Source of the DNA: Microplitis mediator
Taxonomy: Eukaryota > Arthropoda > Insecta > Hymenoptera > Braconidae
Direction: 5' to 3'
Length of the DNA stretch: 64,000 bases
Assembly: GCF_029852145.1 (NCBI RefSeq)
Contig: NC_079977.1
Coordinates: forward strand, 17,493,948-17,557,947
The position numbers and the translations under genes are program-made. Positions 8,891 through 20,090 of this stretch are shown one piece after another. Each line of letters begins with the position of its first letter. Positions within the stretch are counted from its first letter, which is position 1. A model generated the notes under the pieces. The model made no database searches, had not been told where the DNA came from, and was given only the letters and a program-made list of their open reading frames with translations.

Positions 8891-9103
8891 TTTTAACTAA
8901 TCAAAATCGAGGAATTGCATCACTATGAAATATGATCAATGTAAGTGGACTTTTTATAATAAATTGAATTTACACTGGCATGTAAATCCAGCCAACAAGA
9001 AACTTAAATCCATATTAATATTTTTATTTTAAATTATACTCAAGTTGGGACGATGATGAAAATAAATAAATAAGTACAAATTTTATATCTCGTTACTAGA
9101 AAC

Positions 9104-9220
9104 TTGTTTCTTCTATACATAAATGACATTCCCAAGCATCCAAAAACATCTCTTGCTCTATTTGCTGACGATACAGCCATCTATAGTTCATCATACAGTA
9201 AAGACATAATAGTCAATTAA
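9104..9220 (+). pseudogene. Fossil LINE reverse-transcriptase fragment with FADD motif (U1)
   Basis: Reads as 38 codons plus stop with no ATG start: an LFLLYINDIPK block, LALFADDTAIYSS, then SKDIIVN. This lines up with residues around the catalytic FADD of the intact Jockey-type LINE in U4, but differs at many positions, so it comes from a different element. It begins 5 bp outside the right arm of the inverted repeat. Confidence 0.75.
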
Positions 9221-9247
9221 TTTAAATTCAACGTTACAAATCGGCTT

Positions 9248-9255
9248 TTGCGCGG
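9248..9255. repeat. Left target-site duplication of the MULE
   Basis: TTGCGCGG, repeated at 16802-16809. The uninterrupted site is found once at the U2/U3 to U6/U7 junctions (25392, 33198, 45434, 53240, 61046). Confidence 0.92.
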
Positions 9256-10072
9256 GGGTGCCAGAAACGTCTGGCTATGGATAATGTGACGACAGTATAG
9301 TTTACATGAAAAGAAAATTGACCGAGAAATATACAAGAGCGAAATAAAAAGTGATGGACAAAAGTTTGAAGATGAAAATATTATCCGATATGTTTATTAG
9401 AACGAAAACAAATTTGGTAGAAATAAAAATTACTCGAGAAAAAAATTAAGAAATTGAAAAATCGTCCGAAATATCTAGTCCTTTAAGTAACCTATTTTGT
9501 TAGTTAAGTCAATTACATCTTTATTGACAGTTTTTTGCGATTGTTGATAAGTAAGTAACACGGTATAAATTTTTCTTCAAACAGAAATCTACTATTAAAG
9601 AAGGAAACATATCTGCAAATTGAAATTTAAGAAAAAAATTTATTAATTCATTGTCAACATATTGTTGTTGTAACTAAATTATAGTGCTTAATTAAATAAA
9701 TTATAATTGAATATGAGTAATTAAAATATAAGCTTGTAAAATTTGATTAAACTCAATTTTTTATTAGAAATAAAGATATTATTATGAAAATTACACACAA
9801 AACAATTTTATTATAATTTTTTTTATGTAATTTTTAGTTACATTAAAAAAGCATAATTTAAAAAATGAAGTATTTTACTGAATGTCAATATAATTAATAA
9901 ATAAAATTTCAATATATATTTTTTTTGTTAAAAAACATAGTTTTGTTGTTAAAAAACATACTAATGCAATTGTGATCATATGTTTCTTATCATTTCAAAT
10001 ACACAAGCAAAGTTCTGCACTGGCTCGTTGCACAAAGGGCATTTTAATTGTAGACGTTCTTCAGTAGCAATT
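9256..10072. repeat. Left TIR of the MULE
   Basis: Reverse complement of 15982-16801 with scattered differences. Its inner 95 bp or so duplicates the last coding stretch of the RING gene (through K-C-P-L-C and its stop codon) outside any complete gene, because the transposase on this side already ended at 10146. Confidence 0.85.
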
Positions 10073-10145
10073 TAACATATTTTTTTTTTTGAGACAAAGT
10101 TATTTTTTACTCAATTTCCAAGCTTTTTTTTCTTAATGAAATTTT

Positions 10146-12526
10146 CTAATTTTGTTGGATGAAGAGTATATGCTGCACATGGTTCGCTTCATCATTATTA
10201 ATAACCACATAATTATTCTCACCGACTGCAACTATAAAGAAGGTCAATTCAAGAAATGGAAACTATTTTGCTATATATGTTTATCTTAAAATTAAAGTGT
10301 TGATACTAACCGTATCTGTAAATGGGAATATTAATAAAATTATCTACATCCTCGATACTTATTTGTATATTTCCATCGGCCAACACAGGTGATATATATT
10401 CAGCAAGTTCAAGAAAATGTGGAATGTCTAACACATCAGAATCATATAATTCCCATGCCCTGTCCAGCAATTGAGCTCGAAGTAAATCTTTCGGTCGTGT
10501 CTCTCTTCGTACAGGTTGCGATAGTAATAACGATTGTACTTCAATTTTTGTGATTTCATGAAGGCGTCGGAGGTTCACTTAACATACAAATTAAAGTCTT
10601 GTAATGGAGCAATAGCTAAAATAACTTAAATTGCTTATTAAAAATAACATAAGTAACTTCTTACAGGTAAATTGCCAAAGTGATGAATGTAAGCCGAAAA
10701 ACTTGTTTAGTCTTCGATGATATGATTCGGTATAGTTGTTAGTTTTAATTTTTAATCTATAGACACTAAATCCTGCTGGTGTAATTTTTAGTAACCAATA
10801 ATCTATGAAATAGTCGAGAAAGTTTTTGAAAATATGATAGAAAGGAGTATGTATTTGGAGTAACCAATGAAATGCTTGTAAAATATCACCACTTGGTAGT
10901 AGTGCTAGAGCAAGTATCTTCCTAAAAAATTTTTTTCCGTCTTCCCAGTTTTCTATTTTTTTTAATATACCTAACTTTTTGGCTTTTTTAATCATGGCCT
11001 GAAAATAATGAACCTTGATCAGTTTTAATAAATTTATCATAACTAAACATTTCATAAAACGGTATTACTAATAAATAAAAATAATCGATAAACAACTGAT
11101 AGAACTTACTTGTACAAAATGAAAATAACAACTTTGAGCGGTTGCATTGGGATATGACTCTCGTAATGCTTTTCGAAGACCTGCTTCAAAATCTGTCATG
11201 TAAGATAAAACAGTAACATGTTGAGTAAAAGACTTAAAACGCTCAATGACAGCTACATAACACGCCGTTGATTTCCTCGACATGAGGCTCCAGGCGACAG
11301 GCAAAATCTGAAAGTACATAATTTTAATAATAAACTATTTAGATACAATCTTTTTATAATAATTATAATTTATCATACCACGTTATTTATTGACGCCAAA
11401 ATTGTAAAAAATTGATAGATTGAATTTTTTGGATCGGATGGGCAAACTTTGTAAGTCGCATCGATGTATAAATTAGTTGTGTGAATATTTTGTAATAAAT
11501 CAGGGTCAATAAAAACTGTGGCAATCGAACCGTCTCTGCCATAAACATTAGCAATAGTTAAATTACTGTTCTGAGATCGATATAAATATTGCCAACGATC
11601 CAATTTTAATCGTAAATAATATTCACCAAGTGAACCAGGGGTCGGTGGGCAAATTTTTCTCCGCCACTGTTGCATTACTCTCTCTATGCGACAAAATGGC
11701 ACAAGAGAGGATCCTTTTTGGTGTCTGTATTTTGTATTAATATTAAAAGAAAAATAATAACATAATAACAAAGATTTAATGATACAGTCGAGATTTTTGT
11801 ATTAAAATATAATAAAATTAAAAATACCTACTTAACACATAGCTCATCGTAAATACTTCTTAAATCTCGAAAACTTGATGTTACAGTTTTATAAAGTTCT
11901 TGTTTAAAGTCATATACAGGCTGTAAATCAAAATTTTTAGAATGATTATGTTTTTTCAACAAAGTAACGGGTGGTCCTCGGTTTGTTACACCTCGAGCTT
12001 TGCAATTTTTCATAAACCTCATGTGACATTGGACATATCTACACAAAAACAAAATTATATAATTACAAAAAAAAAAACAATACATTTGTCATTGTAATGT
12101 ATACAATTGATATTATCTAACCAATATATAAAACATAACAATGCTCATAGCTTGGATACTGATTAAGAAGATGAGGAATTTGACAAGATATGAACTTCAA
12201 CGCGTAAAATTTTTATATTAATAAGAATCAAGATATAGTTTTAAATAGAGGTTTTTAATTTTTTATCAATTTAGTTTAAATATAAATCTATCAGACTGAA
12301 CCATAGTTCATTTATGCCAGCAACTATAAGCAAGAGCAAAGACAAAAGAAAAGTTGGCTTACATCTTCCAGAGTATGAGTTTACCACATCAACATTCATT
12401 TAAATAAAAAAGGTGTCATTAAGGTAAAACTTACATTTGAGTGTCATGACGACGTGTGTAACAATGTCCATCGTAAAAAATAAAACTTGAATTTTTTTTA
12501 TTATCAAACTGAAATAATTTTTGCAT
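10146..12526 (-). CDS. MULE transposase (FLYWCH finger + DDE domain), 7 exons
   Basis: Exons on the minus strand: 12526-12435, 12038-11832, 11724-11379, 11307-11110, 10998-10665, 10577-10311, 10231-10146. All introns are GT-AG, phases agree throughout, and the product is 509 residues. Exons 1-2 encode a FLYWCH-type C2H2 finger (FYDGHCYT, VQCH, NCKARG, HNH). Exons 3-5 encode the MULE transposase domain with LYIDATYKV (first Asp), YMTDFEAGL (second Asp), the CYFHF Cys/His motif, and NNYTESYHRRLN (candidate Glu), followed by LWQF. It should bind the TIRs and catalyse DNA cleavage and strand transfer in the nucleus. It ends without a RING domain. It shares a central promoter region of 669 bp with the divergent gene at 13196. 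The exon model is inferred by eye. The first and last exons are the least certain. Confidence 0.82.
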
Positions 12527-13195
<669 letters not shown>

Positions 13196-16079
13196 ATGGC
13201 GAACAGAGAAGTTATAGAGGAGGATGGTAATTTTTATCACGTAGAAAAGACAGTAGGAATTAAAAAGTAAGTAATTAAAATTATTATCAATCTTAAGTAG
13301 ATTAATTTTTAATAACTGTACTTTTATACTATGATGAATGACTATATGAATTCATTAATTTAAATAGTATGTGCATGAGAAAGTAAATAAATTTTATTAT
13401 CGTTATTTCAAAGTATTGATGGTACCTGTTGTAATTAGATTAATTTATTGCGCATCAGTCATTACACAAAGAATCATGTATGATATATAACCGAAATCAA
13501 AAGTTTATACGTAATAGACTGACACAATTCAAATTTGGTCATTAACGAAATTTTTTTTGTTTTTATGTAGGTATGTACACTGTCAAAAAAAAAATTCTAA
13601 GAAGTGTCCAGTTCGTGGTGTGAAAGTTCTGGATCGGCCGATAACATTTTTTATATCACAACACAAACATTCGAGTGAATTTTTAAATAATCATATTAAA
13701 CGGTTCCGAAATGATCTCAAAATAGCAAGTAAAAAATGTTTCTATTCGACCGAAGATATTTATGAAACTGTTTCAAGTTTGTAAGTAAATTATATGCACA
13801 AAAAAATTATGTTTTAATTTTTTTTTTTTTTTTAATTATATGTGTCGAATATATATTTTTTCAGTTACCCTGATGCAAAGCTTAGATTACCATTTACATT
13901 AATCAGGACCGCAATGAATAATTGGCAAAAAAAAATATTCGTTGACTTGCCAGCCCCTACTACTTATGAAGATTTGACAAATATGTTATCGAGACGTGAA
14001 TACTTGAAATTAAAAGAGTATGCTGATGGCAGATTCATAAAATTATATAACGTGGAAAATGATGCTTTATTATTGGGTGATCCAGAATTTGCTCAATCTT
14101 TTATGTTTGATGTTTTGCATGTTAGCTCAACAATGAAAGTTGTTCCTCATTTTGGAAATACTCGTCTGCTAACTTTTTTATTGGGTCAACACCATCATTA
14201 CGTAAGTTACTAAAAATAAAACATGGTTCCTAATGAAATATAATATAAAAATATTTGTGTAAAATAAAAATATATCTCCTATAGGTCTTTCCAATTGGAA
14301 TAATTTTATGGTCTACACAAACGTATGAAACCTGCGCCACAATAATGTATAATGTGCGAAATTTATTAATACCTGGCATTCATCTTCGTAAAATATATAC
14401 CGATTTCGACTTTAAAGGGCATATAAAAACAAATTTTCCTGAGAGCCAAGTGTGTGGCACATTTAATAATTATTGCCGTGTAAGTTAATTTGGAAATTAA
14501 TAGAATTATAAATATTTACTGATCATTTTTTTAAATTTGTTATTATTTATAGATATTATTTTACGAATCTTTTGAAAAAAACGTACAATTTGTCAATGTT
14601 GGTCAAGAAAATTTCTTGAGAAATTGTATGTCCCTGATTTTATTACCGAGAGAAATGATAGCTGATGGATTTCAAGAGTTAATTAATTCATTAACACCTC
14701 AATTGCAAAATGAACTCTCGGATTTTATAAATTACTTTCGAGAAACATGGATACAAGGAGTTGGGGTTGAATCAATGAGTCTATTCGAAGATACCGACAG
14801 CCTTAATACAGTTCCAGTTTTGTTTTGGTCGTTATTGCATAACAACATGAATGATAACCCATCGCTATGGGAGTTTATAAGTTAGTATATATTTTTTCGC
14901 AAATTTATTGTTAAAATTGTTTGATTTAATTTAATTAATAACTTGTAGTTTTACAACTAATTCTAAGATTTATTAAACCTATTTAGAACTTTAGATAAAT
15001 TAATAAATAATGACAGTATTTCATTACTAGTTTAATATAATTGTTATAAATTTTATGTGTCTACAAATTTTTGAAAATTAATACAAATAACTAAAGCTTT
15101 GAATTACGATACTTTACAGAAGAATTGATAATTATAATGAACAAGTCTAAAAAAGAAATTGAACGCTTGGATCAGAGTAGATCATCATATATTTCACTAG
15201 CTCCACGAGTCAGATTGTGTATCCCAAAAAAGTTAATTGTTGATTTGTGGAAATCATTAAAACAAGGTAAAGTGACGGTTCAACAATTTTTAACTAGTGC
15301 AACTACATACCATACAGATCATTATCATGATGTGCTCCATCACGCTGAAATATTGCAAGAAGAACAGCTTGATCTATACCCAAGACTTGATAATAATGGT
15401 AATAAAAATTTTTATAACATTTAAAAATATTGATCCTATATTTAAAACAGGGTAATTGGATAAAAATGAAAATAACACTAGCTATATTTCAGATCATATG
15501 CCAGCTGACAACAGAGAAGAAGCAGAAGATTTACAACATCTTGAAATCGGATATGAAATTAATGGTAAGTTGAACCTTTGTGTGAAAATATCCGTAATTA
15601 AACATTCGCATTGAGAACAATAGAATTCCAATTGAATAAACTCAGTCAACCATAATTATATTGTTCTCAATAGTATTCTATTTTTAATTCGGGATGTTTC
15701 GTTTTCAATAAATAAATGCAATATAAAAACTTTAATATTTCACTTTTATACTTGATTAGATGGAAATGCTGAATACTTGGAGCCGATTAATGAACAAGAT
15801 GATGATATGAATGAAGAAAATTTAAATAATGATAATAATGAAAATAACGCAGAAGAAGAAAACGACGAAGAGGTGGATATTCAGAATATTTGTATGATTT
15901 GTGTGACAGAAGATCGAAAAATGATTTGCATTCCATGCAATCATTACGGCATGTGTTATAATTGTTCTCAACAAATACGTAAAGTTGCTGCTGAAAAACG
16001 TCTACAATTAAAGTGCCCTTTTTGCAACGAGCCAGTGCAGAACTTTGCTCGTGTATTTGAAATGATAAGAAACATATGA
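13196..16079 (+). CDS. FLYWCH - degenerate MULE - RING protein, 8 exons
   Basis: Exons: 13196-13266, 13571-13780, 13865-14201, 14285-14479, 14553-14880, 15120-15398, 15493-15564, 15760-16079. All introns are GT-AG, every phase fits, and the product is 603 residues. It aligns with the transposase across the FLYWCH finger (YVHCQ, KKCPVRGV, HKH) and the catalytic region. LYIDATYKV, however, is LHVSSTMKV here, so the first Asp is lost. The second Asp survives (YTDFDFKG), the Cys/His motif loses its His, and the Glu motif is replaced (LNTVPVLFW). After an Asp/Glu/Asn-rich linker it ends in a C3HC4 RING: CMIC, PCNH, CYNC, CPFC. Such RINGs usually act as E3 ubiquitin ligases. The protein is therefore probably not a transposase but a DNA-binding partner or regulator; that role is inference. 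Confidence 0.8.
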
Positions 16080-16801
16080 TCACAATTGCATAAGTATGTT
16101 TTTTAACAACAAAACTATATGTTTTTTAACAAAAAAAATATATATTGAAATTTTATTTATTAATTATATTAACATCCAGTAAAATACTTCATTTTTTAAA
16201 TTATGCTTTTTTAATGTAACTAAAAATTATATGAAAAAAATTATATTAAAATTGTTTTGTGTGTAATTTTCATAATAATATCTTTATTTCTAATAAAAAA
16301 TTGAGTTTAATCAAATTTTACAAGCTTATATTTTAATTACTCATATTCAATTATAATTTATTTAATTAAGCACTATAATTTAGTTACAACAACAATATGT
16401 TGACAATGAATTAATAAATTTTTTTCTTAAATTTAAATTTGCAGATATGTTTCCTTCTTTAATAGTAGATTTCTGTTTGAAGAAAAATTTATACCGTGTT
16501 ACTTACTTATCAACAATCGCAAAAAGCAGTCGATAAAGAAGTAATTAACTTAACTAACAAAATAGGTTACTTAAAGGACTAGATATTTCGGACGATTTTT
16601 CAATTTCTTAATTTTTTTCTCGAGTAATTTTTATTTCTACCAAATTTGTTTTCGTTCTAATAAACATATCGGATAATATTTTCATCTTCAAACTTTTGTC
16701 CATCACTTTTTATTTCGCTCTTGTATATTTCTCGGTTAATTTTCTTTTCATGTAAACTATACTGTCGTCACATTATTCATAGCCAGACGTTTCTGGCACC
16801 C
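15982..16801. repeat. Right TIR of the MULE
   Basis: Pairs with 9256-10072. Includes the last 98 bp of the RING gene's final exon. Its part from 16157 on is repeated at 1-645. Confidence 0.85.
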
Positions 16802-17861
16802 TTGCGCGGCAGTTTCAGCATGCGCGCGCCATCACTCTAGCGAGCGCGGTTTTTAAATAATTTTTTTTTACAATTAAATATCAATTAAAAAATTTGAAAA
16901 CATTCTGGTGTCATCTAGACACTTCAAAGAATATGATTTCGCGGTAATAAAAGTTGCATCACCATTTTTCAAAAAGTTATTCAATTGTTAATCAACATTT
17001 TTTTTACAGGTTTGTGTTGTCATAAAAGGCGGCATAAAAGTTTAAATAATTAATCTATAAATTTTTTGTTTCTTGGTGCCCTTTTAATAAACATACTTAA
17101 CAAGATGACAGTATGAAAGTTTATACAATATTTTGATTTCATTAATTAAAATTAAAAAATTTTTTTAAAGTCATACCCAGGGAGAAAAGTACGACGGGCC
17201 CAGGCTTGGCTTGGTATGACTGTGAAATGATAACATTGGGCCAGACCTGGTTGCCAGTCTTGGCCCTGACTTTTTTGCCAGACCTTGCCCAAGCCTCGAA
17301 GAAAAAATAAATTTTATTATTATTAACTTCGTAGAATTTATGATCATTAACGTTTAAACTATCCAAAGGAGGTAAATGATGTGAAAAAAAATCGGTGAAA
17401 ATTCTGCTGGGCTCCAGGCACCCTTATGGTTTTAGTAACGCGATATAAAATTTGTACATATTTTTTGATTTTCATCATCGTCCCAACTTGAGTATAATTT
17501 GAAATAAAAATATTGATATGGATTTAAATTTCTTGTTGGCTAGATTTATATGCCAGTGTAAATTCAATTTATTATAAAAAGTCCACTTACATTTATCAAA
17601 TTTCATAGTGATGCAATTTCTCGATTCTAATTAGTTAAAATTAAGAATGAAGAGAGAAAATAATATCGTCATGATTGGTTCTTTTTAAGGAGTCAGGGTA
17701 AACTTAACCTCTCTGGTAATTGGTCAAATTTTAGTGGAGGGGGTGATCCGTGTTTATATATGAGTCAGACGGTCAGTAGCAGTCATTACGCTCGAAACGT
17801 TGCGCTGTACCCCTCGCAAGTTACATTCTTCATTTATTGACGATCGAGTGTTTGACACATC

Positions 17862-18314
17862 ATGGACTGTAATTTTCAAAATTCAACGTACACAACTGTA
17901 CACTCCTTCGAACTGGAGTACTTCGACGAACTCCTCTTCATTAACGATGCTGGGACAGTTAGTCCGATGTTTATAGAGTTTTCTTCAGGTTTACACGTCA
18001 ACGACGTTTGGAGCTTCAAAGTAGAGGTTAGCCACGACGAAGAAGATGAACATTGGATCACCTTGGGGATCCTTCCATTGAAATCGGAGCATTCCGAAAT
18101 CAGCTTCGAGCTCGAATGCCGTGTGGTGGATGAGGAAGGTAACCTACTGCGACTGCCAGCAAAAATACAACCTTTCAAAGACTACGACAATTACGTATAT
18201 CTCGGGGGTTTCTTCAAACGAAATGACCCCGACTTATTGCGTCTACTGGTGGACGGGAATTTAATTTTACAGATAGAGCTGACTGTTCTTCTAGGCGACG
18301 ATGCAGATAATTAG
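17862..18314 (+). CDS. MATH-domain-only protein A (U2 copy)
   Basis: Same protein as the U1 copy. TATA at 17755-17762, initiator A at 17785. Its upstream neighbour is the MULE right end rather than a divergent gene B, so the shared head-to-head region is split by 7.5 kb here. Confidence 0.72.
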   Translation: MDCNFQNSTYTTVHSFELEYFDELLFINDAGTVSPMFIEFSSGLHVNDVWSFKVEVSHDEEDEHWITLGILPLKSEHSEISFELECRVVDEEGNLLRLPAKIQPFKDYDNYVYLGGFFKRNDPDLLRLLVDGNLILQIELTVLLGDDADN

Positions 18315-18346
18315 ATACTCAAGTTCCCGAACTTTGAGTTGAAAAC

Positions 18347-18362
18347 GGCCCTTTTCAGGGCC
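18347..18362 (+). terminator. Histone-type 3' stem-loop, gene A (U2)
   Basis: Unchanged hairpin 32 nt after the stop. Confidence 0.8.
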
Positions 18363-18800
18363 ACCAAATTTTTTACACGTAAAAACTAACTCAAATTTTA
18401 TATATACCTGAACTCATATCCTTAGTCCAAAACTCTTCCAAAATTAATATTCATCTATTTAATGCCTAATAAAGATAATTAATCTAAATCTTCCCTCCAA
18501 TATTTTTCCTACATTAATTCCTACTTTTCAAATTTCAGAAAACATTAAAAATTTCCAACATATATTTATGATACAATTTCCAATTTTTTTTTTCAAACCA
18601 TTTCGATCATTTATGCGCATGAAATGCTAATAAAAAACGAAAAAAAAAAAAATCATATTTTTGTTTAAATAAAACTCTGACGTAATCAAGTTTTTTAATT
18701 TTCAGGCGAGAGTAGAGCATATCTACGCTCGCGCTTAAGGCATGCAATATATAAATTTATTATATTTTGTTTTCTTATGTCGTTGATTCAATTAAAAATA

Positions 18801-20090
18801 GGGGAGCCTGAGGCACGAAGGCCCCCCCAGAGAGGAAAGTACCACGGGCCCAGGCTTGGCCCAGACTTGGCCCAACTTTGTAGAACCTTGGGCCAGGCTT
18901 GTAAGCCAGTCTTGGCCCAGCCTTGGTAGAAGCCTGGAATGATAATCTTGGGCCAAGCCTGGTTGCCAGACCTGGCCCATGCTTGGTTACCAGACCTGGC
19001 CCATGCTTGGTTGCCAGACCTGGCCCAGGCTTCCAGGAAACGAATAAATTTAATTAAAAAAAATTTATTATTATTAACCTCGTAGAATTCATGATCATTA
19101 ACGTTTTAATTATCTAAGGGGAGTAAATGATGTGAAAAAAACTCGGTGGAAATTCTGCTGGACTCTGGGCGCGAACTGTCGTCCTTCTGATTACTGGGTC
19201 CGAACGGTAGCTACTGGACGAACCTACTAACGTTGAACTGATACATTTATATGATCTACTTGTATAAACCATGGGTATATCCAAACTTGGGTAATCCTAC
19301 CTTGGCCCAAGCCCGGGTAATCATTGTAACGGCCAAGGCTAGGTTACCCAGTCCTGGCCCAAGCCTGGCTTGCCATTGGATGGCCAAGGCTAGGTTACCC
19401 AGTCTTGGCCTAAGGCTGGGTTGCCATTGGACGACCAAGGCTAGGTTACCCAGTCTTGGCCCAAGTCTGGCTTGCCATTGGACGGCCAAGGCTAGGTTAC
19501 CCAGTCCTGGCCCAAGCCTGGGCCAATATAGGTGTGCCAAAGCTAGGTTCCCCAGTGCTGGGCCAAGTAGGGGCCCGTTGTTCAACTCTGGCAGCTCCTG
19601 TATGGGCCCTTCAAAAATTAGGTATAAAAAATTTGTCTTTTACTTTCCGTCGAGTTATGACCTCTATAATGTTTTTATCATATTTTAGGCCAATATGACA
19701 TATGTGGAGCAAAATAGATCACTCGAAAAAAAAAAAACAATTTTAACGAAAAAAATATTTTTTTTTTATTTTCCGTCAAGTTAATTATTTCGTTACAATT
19801 TTTATTTTTTTTTTAATAGTCCATTCCATTCCACATATCACATATTGACCTGAAATATAATAAACATATTATAGAGGTCATAACTTGACGGAAAATAAAA
19901 AAAAAAATTTTTTTTTAATTTTTTGGAGAAAGGGGCCCTTTGTGCCCCAGCAAATAAAAATTTTTTTTTTTATTTATTGCACAATTTCGACTGATTTTTT
20001 CGAAATTGACGGAAAATAAACGAATTTGATGGTTAAAAGCCACAGAAAGAAACAACCGGCTTAAGGGAGCCTTCGTGCCCCAACCTCCCC
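18801..20090. mobile_element. MITE1 with nested insert (U2)
   Basis: Second and last unit in the window with the 780-bp insert (18827-19606). TA on both sides. Confidence 0.75.
18827..19606. mobile_element. 780-bp GC-rich insert nested in MITE1 (U2)
   Basis: Matches the U1 insert, including the 24-bp and 51-bp tandem repeats. Confidence 0.65.

Larger units (their letters stand above)
7718..9098 (-). repeat. Right arm of the unit's inverted repeat (MATH gene B arm)
   Basis: Reverse-complement partner of 1277-2447, with an extra 195-bp MITE at 7848-8042. Copies: 23862-25242, 31668-33048, 39486-45284 (split by the LINE), 51710-53090, 59516-60896. Confidence 0.85.
646..9255. repeat. Array unit 1 (U1)
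   Basis: This is a tandem-array unit of 8,610 bp, counting both bounding TTGCGCGG sites. In order it holds: a left spacer with no gene (646-1276) that includes a decayed GC-rich repeat (1020-1270); the left arm of the inverted repeat with MATH gene A (1277-2447); a TA-flanked MITE with a nested insert (2645-3934); a gene-free AT-rich stretch (3935-6273); two further MITEs (6276-7204 and 7243-7514); the right arm with MATH gene B (7718-9098); and a reverse-transcriptase fossil (9104-9220). The arms align to each other in reverse complement from their outer ends (TAGTAACG at 1277, CGTTACTA ending at 9098) to a poly-T plus CAAACC inner end. Confidence 0.9.

Noticed and set aside
1277..9098. The 7.8-kb unit as one giant transposon with 1.2-kb terminal repeats
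   Set aside because: No target duplication at the arm ends and no transposase inside; the repeated period extends beyond the arms, so an inverted gene duplication inside a tandem repeat fits better.
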